DNA from: Branchiostoma floridae
Lineage: Eukaryota > Chordata > Leptocardii > Amphioxiformes > Branchiostomatidae
Assembly: GCF_000003815.2 (NCBI RefSeq)
Contig: NC_049979.1
Location: 15,724,393 to 15,788,392 of the forward strand
Direction: 5' to 3'
DNA length: 64,000 nt
The position numbers and the translations under genes are program-made. Of this stretch, positions 25,385 to 36,676 are shown one piece after another (positions within the stretch are counted from its first letter, which is position 1; the number at the start of each line of letters is the position of its first letter). The notes beneath the pieces were generated by a model. That model ran no database searches. It was not told where the DNA came from and saw only the letters and a program-made list of their open reading frames with translations.

Positions 25385-27428
25385 GTCCCCATCCATCTCA
25401 CCAGGAGGTACATATGTATGGGGGAAGTACAGGAATGGACTTGGCACATGGTACCTTACAGTGTGCCGTTTAGTACTGTAACTCCACAGGACAAGCAGTT
25501 ATGTCAGCACACTGCACTTGGTATGGAGGAAGTGCTAGACTGCCCAGCAGAGATGGTAGATTTCAGGGCACCAGTGGCAACTCCACAAGTCAAACTCTTG
25601 TGTAGGAGTAGATGTGCTACACACCTCTCAGCACGCTGTACTTTGGCTGTACGGGGCAGCCACATACATGTACATGTATGAGTAGGAGATATCTCAACAC
25701 AATGTGCTTAGTGTGGACTGGTGGTGGACATGTTAGCTCACCTTACTGACTACAGAGCAACACTTGCTAAGTGCAGTAGACTGCCCACACAACACTTGAA
25801 GGGGCTGGTTGTTGGAACTGCTTGATGTAGACTGGTACCCATCCACACTGAAGCCTGGTGCAATGTCTGTTACCAGTGTTGATGGCACATGCATTTGGCA
25901 ATGGCCCACGGCTGCTAATGGTTAGCCATGCAGGTTATGATAGACTCTTGAACATGTGTTGAAGGTCAAGAGAGGTTGACACATGGAGAATGAGTACTGT
26001 GAGAAATGTTTTCTTTAATATGGTACAAACTTTAGCAAAGTTTAAAAGCTGTGGCATGAATATGTTTCTGTATATACATCTGTTTCATTTAATGGTACAC
26101 AATATTAAACTGTTGCACAGCATATGTATGTATATTTAAGAATAGATTTCATTGACTTGGTGTACTTACATGTGGCTTGATAGTGATATTGTTTCATATA
26201 TACTTGAAACTACACATGCTTTGTATCTATTCTGCAGTAAAGAGAACTGATAAACTAAGAAATTGAAATGTTGTGTTACTAGTAGTTATTTCAGTACGGT
26301 TTGATAAACATTAAATTTAGCTTGTAAGAGAGCAGTGATTATTTGCATGTAATTAATACAGACTTGTGTATTTCAAGCACTGAAAGGATATACCGATAGC
26401 AAAAATGGTCACCAGAACGGTTTTCACTTTGGAGCGGGTATGAGCTAGGCATGCCATGGTTAGTCTAAGACTGAAAAAAAATGGCCAAATGGTCATTATG
26501 CCTTATAGTGGCTGTATTTTGCACAGAAGATTTTTATGACTTTAATTCATAAAGTTGACATGGAACAGTCAGTTGGTCATGGTGTGAAAACTTAAGGCTG
26601 CCAGATGGACTTGAGCATTGGATCTTTATATAGCAAATTGAGACATGTAGACAGATGAAATGTGCCAAGACAGGTTTTGTGAAGCCCAAATATTCTCATA
26701 TATTTCCATGAGAGTCGCAGAGAGTATATACTGTACTGTATATATATATGCATATTGGCAGAGTTTCATAGATTCATCTTATTGTTAGAACATTAGATGG
26801 AAGCATACATTGTAAGCACACACTGGATTGTGTTACTAGATTGTATTTATTGTTTCAGCTCAATAAATGATGCAATGTATGATATATTTTTCAGTTGTAA
26901 TTATTGTCAGCTCCCCTACAGTTAGCAACATGACAACACAATGATGGAGACAATAAACTCCAGTTTTCAGACAAATAGAGAATATTCACAATCTACAACA
27001 TTTGTGTATATATTCTATCAAGAACCTACTGTAATTCACTTTATCTTCACGGTACCAAATTTTCACGGTCTGAGAAAATTGAACTCGTTCTCGGAACTAA
27101 ATGTTCACTGTCGAGGCAAGTGCGCATGAAAAAAGTCTGTGAATTATTTTTTATCGGTAATGATAAGTTCACGCTATAGTCGTCACCGTGAAAACCGTGA
27201 ACATAATATTACAGTGAAAAAATCAGGAATTACAGTATATTTTATCAAGATCATATTGTATATGCCTGATAAAAGTATATTCATAAACAATTGTTACAAT
27301 GAAGAGTTTAGAAAGATGCCTTATGAGGCAATTGAAGAAGGTCCTACAATTGGTATGGAAAACCAGTCTTCTGGTTGTTTCAATTTAGTTTTTAATGCCT
27401 TCAATCTAGATGATCCATATTTCTTTGA
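25385..27428. other. Convergent 3' region of the ASB3-like gene and ANAPC5
   Basis: The ASB3-like 3' UTR probably runs from 25385 to near a canonical AATAAA at 26862-26867, about 1.5 kb. The remaining part before the ANAPC5 stop (27429, minus) holds a TA-flanked TIR element at 27029-27235. No other gene was seen. An open frame at 27139-27543 on the plus strand crosses the element and the antisense of ANAPC5 and is not credible. Confidence 0.6.
27027..27237. mobile_element. TA-flanked MITE, relative of the CTGTAAATG family
   Basis: The inverted ends CTGTAATTC and GAATTACAG delimit 27029-27235, with TA at 27027-27028 and 27236-27237. The interior has TTCACGGT/ACCGTGAA motifs in both orientations, parallel to the TTCGCGG/CCGCGAA motifs of the copies at 24770 and 58038. 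It is likely a related subfamily. Confidence 0.8.
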
Positions 27429-30400
27429 TCAGAAGATGTTGAGGATCTGTGTGGGGTTGGTGGGTACCTGCTGGTCTAACTGGCGGAACTGCAGGGCACA
27501 CCTGTTCCTGTCTGCTGAGTTCCCCACCTCGTTATACAACTGAGCCTGATAGTACAGAACGTCCTTTACTCGCGCAGGGGCCTCCACTTTCTGGAAACCC
27601 TCCAGAGCGATGCCTAGGGTGCCGATGGCCGACAAGATGGCTGCCTTCCTCTGAGTAGGGTGTTTGGGATCAGAAGATGCTAGCTGGCACTTTGCCAGAA
27701 GGAACTGTGCACGAGATCTGTTGTAGAGCGAGCCGTGAGACAGGACCTGGACAGAAAGACAAACAGTTATGATACCACTTCTCAACATATGCAAAAAATT
27801 TCCAATGAGGGGACAGAAGGAAGAAAATGACAGGTAACTCTAGCCTGATTTAAGTCATGTTCTATACTTGGCTTTTTTGTTCACATGTACTATGTACTAA
27901 AGAGAAAGCAAACTATTTGGAGATAGGTGATGTTGAAGAGGAAATAATTTCAGTAAAAACAATGGATGATTCAAACAACAGTAGGTTAGCCTGAGTATCA
28001 TCCGTATTCTACCGGGGCTCCTTACACTCGCTACCCCTAATTAGGGAAGTGAGTGTAGGGAACCCCGGTAGAAATAGGATGGTACCCAGGCTAACAGTAG
28101 GTACTGGTAACAATAAAAGTCAATCCACAGTACACTATCAGTAGCCTAGTGTAAGGTAAGTACCAGTATTGAACTGTATTCGTAATATTGTATCCGGAAC
28201 ATGAACCATACCTGTGGCATGACTTGTTCTGTCAGAGCTAGTGCCTGAGTGGGTAGCTTCATGAGTAGCTGGATGTGTGCGATGTTGAGCTGTGCCATGG
28301 TGGCCATGTGGTTCAGGTGGTGCTCCTTACACAGTGTCAGGCACTGCAGGAAGTAGCTGTTGGCTGTGGTGAGGTTGGAAGCAGCAGTGTACACCTCCCC
28401 CAGAGCCAGCAGTACACCTACAGATGGGTAAAGATGTAAATGTTGAGTAAAACACATAGGATACACAAGGCACATGCGTTGTGGGGCATTTTTGGCATGA
28501 GGAAATGTGTAATTGTAACACGTGTAAATTTGCAATACAAATGTGCTACATGTTTAAATTGAATGAAAATCAAAACTGCAATTCTATTTAATGCTAAATC
28601 AAGTCACTCTACTTACCATACTCAAGTTTAGCTGCTTACTACCTGTTATTCTGAGCTTGCTAACTAAAAAATTGCTAAACCATGTACCTGCATGTATCTC
28701 TGTGATTGTGGTGGAGGGCTCCTCCCTGCACTTCTGCAGTAGTTCCTGTAGATGTTTACAGGCCCCCACACTGTCACCCTTCTCCTTCAGCAGTAGTGCT
28801 CTCCTGTACTGGGCCTCTGTGTTGTCCAGCGCTGCCAGACTCGTGATGGCAGTCTCCGCAGCAGTCCACTTGTGGTTCCTCAGTGCTCGGTCAAAGTTGA
28901 TGCACTATTGAGGAATACATAGTTACAGAAGGAAATACAAAACTACACATACGATACCAGTGAAACCAACTTATAACAGAATCTCCAGAACATTAAAATA
29001 TAAAAAATCACAAAGTAAACACCATTTAATCTCTTTTTTTATGTAGCAGTTGTAAAGCTACTAAAGGTTTTTACTTAGCTCATGAGTTATAACTTTGGAG
29101 GTAGAACCCGCTAGTGGTCTTGCCAAGAGTAGGAGTATGCCCCAGTGAGAGTGGATCAAACCTGTACCAGTTTGGTCTTTGTAAAACTGGTGTGTTACAC
29201 TTTGGGTTAATTCACCATTTATGCAAAACAAACCTGTTCTGCAAACATCCAGACCCTGGCATTCTTCTTGATATGGTGGAATTTCTCCTTTAGCAGCTGC
29301 AAGATCTCATACACACAGGTGTAATTCCCCTGGTCAGCATGGATCACTGCAAATCAAGATTCAAGACACAAGGTAAGAGGTAATGTGTGAGGGGGAAAAC
29401 GGAACAGAATATTATGCAGTCTTTCTATCTAAAACAGTCCCTTGTTGAGGTATTGATACATGTACTAAAATATGTGGTAATGATGATATGCATGTTTTAC
29501 CTACTAGTACAAATGCCTCTACAGCAAAATACCTTATACTATATTATAGTTCTACCTGCTAGGTGAGAAAGCACCAGGCAGCCCAGCTCCTTGTCCCAGT
29601 GGTTGGTTGTGGGGTTCCCACTGCCGTGCAGCAGCAGCTGGATGTTCAGCAGGGACATGGCGCTCTTCCCGTACATCTGCCACAGCGCCGTCTGTAGAGC
29701 AAAGCACGATGCCACCAGCTCGGGGATATAGTGCAGGCAGTTCAGGCTGTTACTTTTGGCGAGGTACTCAAACACTCTGGCTGGCTTTAACCCTGCCTGT
29801 GCCTTCAGCTTGGTGAACATCTGTACAGCCATGGAGGCCAGGTAGGGAAGGGTTAGCACGCTGGCACGGATGACAGACCGCTGCAGGAGCATGGCCACTT
29901 TGGATTCATCTTGCTCCAGACGGCTCAGCCAAATAAGTGCATGCTGAAGGCAGACATTGTCGTTAGTAACCTGTGCCAGACGTATCGCCTCCTGGAGAAC
30001 TGCCATGGCTTCCTCGCGGTGCCCGAACCGGCAGTGTAGCGAAGCGAGGTTCAACGCAGCATATCGGTAGCTTCTCGCTGCCATCGCATCCTCGTTAGGT
30101 TTACTCTGCTGGTTGTGTTGTGAGTGGAGGGAAAAGCGGTCAAAGTAAAGATGGAGGCTCTGTACTGCTCCACACCACTCGTACACATTCATACTGTTCA
30201 GATAACTCAGGTAGTGTGCTTCCACAAACAGCGGGTTGCTCTTCAGGAGTCTCTGTACTTGCTGCTGCAACTCAGCCGGTGATGATGCCTCTGCATCATT
30301 GTAGTTATTCTGAAGTCCCAAAGAAAGGTAATACTGCGCTTGGCGATAGGACAGTATCGTTGAATCCTCCTTACCGACCTCCAAGTCCTCTCTCCGCATG

Positions 30401-31975
30401 CCTTCCCCTTCATCTGCCATCTCCATCGCATCGCTTGTATCCAGGTTGTCCCTCACTGATGACTTTCCTTCCTGGCAGTACTCCATCAGCAGTTCGTAAA
30501 GGGATGACACCTGGCTGAAGGACAGCTTGTCGAAGGCCAGCACCATCCTTCTGATGAACATACCCACCACCCCTGCCCTCTGCAGCAGTGGTTCCTCCCC
30601 CTCAGCTGACAGGTTAAACAGTTGTTCTAAAGACTGCATGAAGTCTGTTAGCACCATCAGTCCATCCTGTGCCATCTCCTTCAGCTTGTTGTCCAGCCAT
30701 CCAACAACAGTCTCTGCTGTTGAGGGATCCCCTTCAGCCAGTTTCTCCACCTCTCTGCGCAGGTCTGCAAGTGTCTCGTCTGGACTTTGGATCCACTTCA
30801 GAAGGGCAAGGGAAAAGTTACGCTGTAGTCGAACACCAAACAGCAGAGTCTGCAAGAAACATTATAAGGTTAAAAATATGCCGTTACACATGACATGTAT
30901 ATCAAAATGGTTTTGCATCATGCATGCAAATACTATTTCAGTGTATAATGACATGAAGAAACAAAAGGTATTGAGACTGACTTTTGTGTTTTAAACTCAA
31001 CAAAGACCTTTTAAATTTAATGAAGAAGTATTATTATACCTTAGTGAAGACATCTGTTATCCCCTGACTCCGCTCAGCCTTACTCTGCACATATTCACTG
31101 ATCAGGATCAGGAGGGAGATCTTGTGGGGGGTGACCCACTCCCGCCAGGGGGGGTCGGGCATGATCCCCCCACTGTGGTCAGCCGTCACTGCCCCGGGGG
31201 TCGGGTGGAACAGGTCTCCCTGGAGAGCATCCATGGCATTCACAACAGTACTCTCTGTCCTGGAAATTATGAAGTGTTATTCAGGGCTCGAAATTAACAT
31301 AGTCCCATAGGCCCGGGGCAACAAAAATTTAGGCCGGGAACACTAGAAAATCACTTTGGGACCTTTTTTGGGACGATAAAAAAATTATCAACATCAGAAT
31401 GTAATTTTTAGTTTTATTGAGAAGTTAACTGGGGTAACGGGAGCTTGGTGGCAGCTTATTTACTGATGATCTGCTCGATTCTCCCAAGGAGGTTGAAAAA
31501 AAAGATTTTCCCAGCTGCGCGCCACGGCGTTTATTTACATGGAGTAAAATCTTCCGAAGGAAATTCGACATGTAAGTCCTAAAGTTCTACACAAACAGTG
31601 TACATCTTTAATGTCAGAAGATAATAATTCTCCTTCTGATGGCCCAAAATCACCAGTTAAAAAGTTTTTCTTCCCAACCTCCACTTGTTATGTTTGGTTT
31701 GTCTCAAATTTCTGGACAAGACATGTTTTTGAATCTGCGTTGATTTCGAGTTTATTGTATACATGTAATTGACAATTAGTTATACAGAAATTTTGTACTC
31801 TGAGTCTGACTCAACATTATATTTATTGTTGTAATACATACTTCCTACGTGGGACCATCCATCCTCACTTCGGGACGATTGGAATTTATTTTTGGGAACA
31901 CTTCTGGGACAGTAGGGGGAAAAGTTAATTTCGAGGCCTGTTAGTTATTGTTAAAAGAATTACGTACCTGTCCAT
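27429..31975 (-). CDS. ANAPC5: ANAPC5, anaphase-promoting complex subunit 5
   Basis: A scaffold subunit of the APC/C ubiquitin ligase that controls exit from mitosis. Seven coding exons join in phase to about 791 aa (vertebrate protein about 755): 31968-31975, 31040-31259, 29556-30849, 29234-29346, 28688-28904, 28212-28417, 27429-27746. Exon 1 carries only ATGGACAG; it completes an arginine codon with exon 2. Family landmarks are EWVTPHKISLLILISEY near the N-terminus, VGMFIRRMVLAFDKLSFSQV, the TPR region with RYAALNLASLHCRFGHREEA, and the C-terminal RNRCALQFRQLDQQVP. The first intron holds a 659-bp TIR element and the sixth a 107-bp one. The start is chosen because the short exon 1 has a strong donor (GTACGTA) and continues the frame; an internal Met lies 11 residues later. 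It is divergent from RBM34, with start codons about 500 bp apart. Confidence 0.95.
27978..28102. mobile_element. 107-bp TAGCCTG...CAGGCTA element with 9-bp target duplication
   Basis: The element at 27987-28093 lies in an ANAPC5 intron and is an imperfect palindrome over most of its length, including CTACCGGGG and CCCCGGTAG arms. It is flanked by identical 9-bp copies of ACAGTAGGT (27978-27986, 28094-28102). The terminal motif matches the tiny hairpin at 1435-1478, so both belong to one fold-back family of different lengths. Confidence 0.85.
31282..31940. mobile_element. 659-bp non-autonomous TIR element in ANAPC5 intron 1
   Basis: The ends are CAGGGCTCGAAATTAAC at 31282 and the near inverted copy ending GTTAATTTCGAGGCCTG at 31940. 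Flanks share GTTATT-like sequence, so an 8-bp hAT-type duplication is possible but not exact. No transposase frame is present. This terminal motif recurs in many animal genomes as a MITE end; the hAT assignment is inference. Confidence 0.75.
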
Positions 31976-32475
31976 TAGAAGTCTTTGAATCGTTTGATTA
32001 GTAGTAATAATGCAATTTCCATGTATACTCTTCTGCAGGAAGCACGAAAAAAAAAGTTTTAGAGCCTGAAACTGGGATAGAACATCTTAGATGAAATTAA
32101 TACATTTTTTTGTCATCCTCACGTCAGCTGTCAGATTGGGGGTCCCCAGGGAATGCCACAACACAATTTGGGAAATGGAATGCATGACATTCTTCCAAAT
32201 TCATGAAAGGCAGGAAACTCTGTGCAATACTTACTTAAACTATACTTCGTTGCTGCTCTTCAGGAGACGTTGATCAGCAAAAAAAAGGCTGTTTTGGGCA
32301 AAAATTGCACAAGATATCGAGAGAAGAATCTTCCTGGCTACAAAAATGGCGGGCATGACCATGATGCATGATGGGCAGTAATGGTAACCTTTGACCTGTA
32401 AAAGTTTGCATGTGTGCGCGTGTTACCAGGCAAGTAGGGGTTTGAATCGTCAATATCAACATTTAAAGGTTAGGA
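31976..32475. promoter_or_regulatory. Divergent promoter ANAPC5 / RBM34
   Basis: About 500 bp separate the ANAPC5 ATG (minus) from the RBM34 ATG (plus). The interval contains AAAATGGCGGGC near 32341-32352, a close match to the YY1 site (AANATGGCGGC) often found just downstream of start sites of TATA-less housekeeping promoters. This suggests a shared bidirectional promoter. Start sites are not determined. Confidence 0.5.
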
Positions 32476-35400
32476 ATGGAGTCAAAGAAAATCATGAGGT
32501 AAGTGCCGGCATTTTAACCGTTGCATGTTGTCCAAAGAATAACCATAAGCTCAACCAGTGCTCTTTCTCATGACGTTTAAGTCAGCACTGTGGGAGGGGG
32601 GAACCATATCGTCTGCCTGGGCTGGACACAGCTTGCACAGTACGATACATGCAGAATATTTTCGTCCAAATTGGACACAAATGGTCGTTATGATACATGT
32701 ATGGTATTATTTCTACACAATAATGCTTTAAAAACAACTTATACTGCTGCATTCCAGTTGATTTTTAGATGTTCATATAAAATCAACCATTTTCCTTCTT
32801 GATGCAGTGCTGGATTATTTCTTGATGGATACACTGTTGGGGGTGTCGCCAACTTCTTGGCAAAGCAGAAGACTCCCAACAGTTCTGCAAAGAAGAAACT
32901 TAAGACAGAATCTGTACTATCAGATCTGTCAGCCCTTTTCAGTCCAACATCACCTTTTAGCTCATCCCCTGGGATAGGCAGTAGTAACAACTCCAGCTCT
33001 GTGCGGCAGCATGGTAAAAGGAAAGCTGAGGATAGTACTATTTCTTCCAAGAAAAAAGTGAAGGAACTTAAGACGATGAGTAGCAAAGAGGAGTCAAATA
33101 ACACAGTGCAAAGCCCCCAGACAACAACAAGGTCAGCAACAACAACAGCAACAGCAGACAACACTCAAAGTCAAAGTCAAGGGTCTAAGAAAGGAAAGCG
33201 AAAGAACAAAAGCATGATACCAGCAGAGGGACAACCTGTAAAAAAATCATCAGTCGATGATGTCCCTGTTGTGAAAGGAGGATCAAAGACTCCACCTGAA
33301 AATACCACTACGTTGCCTAAAAACACGAAGAAAAGGAGAAAGAGGAAGTTATCAGACAGCACACAGGGAACTACAGAGCAAGTGACTGTAGAAGACACAG
33401 GCCAGGTTCAAGTTTCTGAGAATTCTGAGCCACTCAAGAAGAAGAGGAAGAGAAAGAAGAAGAAAACTAATGCCACGATTTCAGTTCCAGCATCTGATAC
33501 TCTAGACAATAAAGATGGCACAGCAGGAAGTGCCAATGTACAGGGAAGTAAGAACACGGTCAAGAAATCACCTGTGTCTCAGCAATCAAAGGACCCGAAT
33601 GCAAAAAAGGATCTTGAAGACCAAGATGAGACATCAAGAAAGAAAAAAAAGCGTGATTCCAAGATTTTATCAGAAAGGTACAGATTATCAAACTTAAAGC
33701 TTCATATGCTCCTGTATCTTTCCATCCTTTGTTAATTTAAATATTTATGACAAATAGGTACATGTAATACATATAGCATACTGATAGTTGATTTGTTCTG
33801 TCTTCTGAACTTTTGAAGAGAGTCACTCCTGAAGAATGCAGACCAAGCGGAACAGACTAGGAAGGAGCAAGTAAAGAAGAAACAGGAGGAAAAGAAGAAG
33901 ATGATGACCATCACTGAACTGGAAGATGCAAACCCAACTCCTGGCAAGAGGCTGCGTGATCCTGAGAGGGACCAGAGGACAGTGTTTGTTGGGAACCTGC
34001 CTGTTAGCACAACAAAGAAGGTACAGAAATGAAATACACCGTTATACACGTCTTGTATATATGTAAATACATGTAATACTAACCCGCTTAAAACACTTGT
34101 CCTGTCCTTTACATTCAAATCAGTTTTTCCTGTACACTCAAATTTATTTTTCCTTGTTTATTTGCACCGGGCATTTGTGTTGTGACTTACCCATGCGCAG
34201 TCTACTGTTAATCTGTGAAAGAGGCTAGGCAGTACGAAAGGCTAGTACGAAAAAAGAAACACACATAGTACATGCTTTAACACTATAAATAACAGCAACA
34301 GTAAGCAATGTGTCGTATAATCTATACTTTTTCAGTAAGAATTTATTATTACTACTTTAACAATCAACTAACATCATAGAGTAACTGTTTTGTTTGACTG
34401 ATGTTCCAACAGGAGTTGAAGAAGATGTTCCGGAAGTTTGGTGAAATCGAGTCAGTCCGGTTCAGATCAATAGTAAGTTTATCTATTGACCAAAGTGCTA
34501 CAGCTTCGGCCAGTGAAAACAAAGCTATTATCAACTAGAAAAAGCTTAATGTGATGGGTGCAAATTGGAGGTTGAAGGTATAGGTATCGAGGAAAACTGT
34601 TCAAATGAACAGATTTTTCTAGCAACTGTTGCTTCCCTATTTGTTGACAAAGTTTGAAATTAGAAATGAAAATTGTATTTGTTACATTTTACATGACCAG
34701 TTTATAACTTCACCTTTATTACCATTTTATTCCAGGCTCAGTCTAATCCAAATGTCTCCAAGAGAGTAGCCATGATGAGGTATCTGTTACATTCTTGTGT
34801 CCAGATACAAAAAGTAGTACCTTCTGCACATGTCCGTGTGAACCTTATAGTTATAGTCCCATTAAGGAAGAAATATTTTGTCTTGAACTTTTGAAGGATT
34901 TTTGCATTGTTAAATTGGTCTGTACAACGCTGTATCTGACTTTCTCTTGATGATTTCCATGACAGACAAGAGATCCAGGAGAAGAAGAAGAACATGAACT
35001 GTTATGTGGTGTTCACAGAAGAGGCATCAGCACAGGCTGCACTCAAAAGGTTAGGGCTATGCTGCACACAGACTCTTGAAAATGTACACATATAACATAT
35101 TAAGTCATTGGCAATATCCAATGTTTACTTAGAATTCTATGGTTCTTTATGTCTTGATAGTTTTCAAATTTTGTCTGTTTTTTTGTGTCTCATCATTGAA
35201 CCAAAGTGGAATACTCAGGTCCCTTGTTCTCCTCTTTAGATGGTAAGGATTACAATGTATCTACTTACCTTTTGTATGTTTTGTGTGTATTCAGGAATGG
35301 TACAATAGTTGGAGGGTCACACCATATTAGAGTGGACTTGGCTAGCAACAGCAAAAAGGTATCAGCCAACTTAAGAAGTCTTCATAATATTTGATTTTCC

Positions 35401-36676
35401 TGTATTTCACTCACTTAAGATAATGGTTCTTACTGTTAAATACCAAGCCATTAACCATTGATTTGTCTCCTTTTTCCCAGTTTGACCACAAGTTATCTAT
35501 CTTTGTTGGCAACCTTCCCTTTGGTGAGTATACAGCATCAATCAAGTTTCTCAAATCACATCACATTCTAATTACATTACATTTTAGTGGATTTAAAGCA
35601 TTATTAGCCTGAATGCCTTACTGTTCCAATACTCCCTACCTGTACAAATGCCATTTTGTTCCATTCCCAGATGTTGAGGATGACTCAGTGTATGAACACT
35701 TCTCTCAGTGTGGGGAGGTGGAGGGGGTCAGGATCATCAGGGACAGCAAGTCTGGGCTGGGCAAGGGATTTGGTTATGTGCTGTTTCAGGTGTGTGCTCC
35801 AGCTGTTTCCTTCATATTTTGTAAACTATTCAATGCTATTTTCTGTAATCAGATAGACTTTTTAAAAACTGTTGTCATTTAAGAGCAATGAACAAGTATT
35901 GACCAATTGTCACACGTCCCCTGTATCCTGGATGTGTTGTTGCATAAAGAACACCAGTGTTTTTTGTGTTCATGTTCATGCTCACTATTTCCCATACAGG
36001 ACTCTGCATCTGTAGGTCTAGCCATCAGACTGAATGAAAAAACATTTTCTGGAAGAAAAATCAGGGTGAAGAGGGCTGTCAAGAAAGAAAAAGTCAAGAA
36101 CACAATATCCTTTCTAAAAGCCAACATAGAAAAGTCCTGCAGACCTTCATGAACTGCAGAAAGGCTTTCATGCCAATGACAAGACAACATGATCATTAAG
36201 TTCATTACGTTATTAGACTCTAAGATGTCATCACATTACATATTACGGAGAAATAGAAAAAAGTAAATGAAAAAAGTGACTTCACTTGTTTTTGTTAAGA
36301 TGATTATTTCTATCATAATCTGTTATGTATTAAAAGCCAAAAGATCATAATGTACAAGTATCTAATTATCAGCAAATGTGTTTTATTTTTCACCTGCAAT
36401 TTTCTTCATTGTAAGTAGAAATGGTAATGCAGACTGTTGATTATTCCTTAATAGTTTTATCACAGCTTTGGGTCAGGCTCAGCATCAAAAGGCAACAAAC
36501 CCTTCCTGAAGGGCAAGTTTTCCCAAAAGAGTGACCAAGGCCTCAAATCCCACAGGAAGGACAAGTTCCAGCCCAAGGATAAAGCAATGGGATTAAAGAA
36601 GAAACAAGGAGGGAAGAAAGAGAGGTGGAGAAACAAGCCTGGGTTCAAGGGAGGGATGAAATCTAGAGGAAAATGA
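32476..36676 (+). CDS. RBM34: RBM34 (Nop12-like) nucleolar RNA-binding protein with two RRMs
   Basis: The family is nucleolar and acts in large ribosomal subunit maturation (yeast Nop12). Eleven coding exons give about 608 aa, longer than the ~430-aa human protein because of a long lysine/serine-rich N-terminus. Exons: 32476-32498, 32808-33677, 33819-34020, 34413-34472, 34736-34779, 34966-35049, 35295-35358, 35481-35523, 35671-35789, 36000-36104, 36464-36676. RRM1 (about 349-445) has TVFVGNLPVSTTKKELKK, NMNCYVVF and HHIRVDLAS; RRM2 (about 455-535) has SIFVGNLPF and GKGFGYVLF. The tail is basic (GLKKKQGGKKERWRNKPG). The last intron lacks GT-AG: only ATATCCTTT...AC boundaries keep the frame, which is the pattern of a minor-spliceosome intron. 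If unspliced, the frame would end at 36152 without the basic tail. Confidence 0.93.
36105..36463 (+). other. Putative U12-type AT-AC intron of RBM34
   Basis: The donor at 36105 reads ATATCCTTT, matching the minor-spliceosome consensus. A branch-site match TTCCTTAAT lies at 36444-36452, with its branch A 12-13 nt from the end of the intron. The intron ends in AC at 36462-36463. With these borders the codon for Thr (ACA) joins AGC TTT GGG in phase and opens the basic C-terminal tail. Using the AG at 36464-36465 instead would shift the frame and soon hit a stop. No good GT donor is in phase nearby. Confidence 0.88.

Noticed and set aside
27139-27543. 134-codon plus-strand frame
   Set aside because: It runs from a MITE into the antisense of the last ANAPC5 exon and has no protein similarity.
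36000-36152. RBM34 ending at the in-frame stop at 36152
   Set aside because: A downstream basic exon continues the frame when the AT-AC intron is removed, and the U12 signals are strong; kept only as the unspliced alternative.
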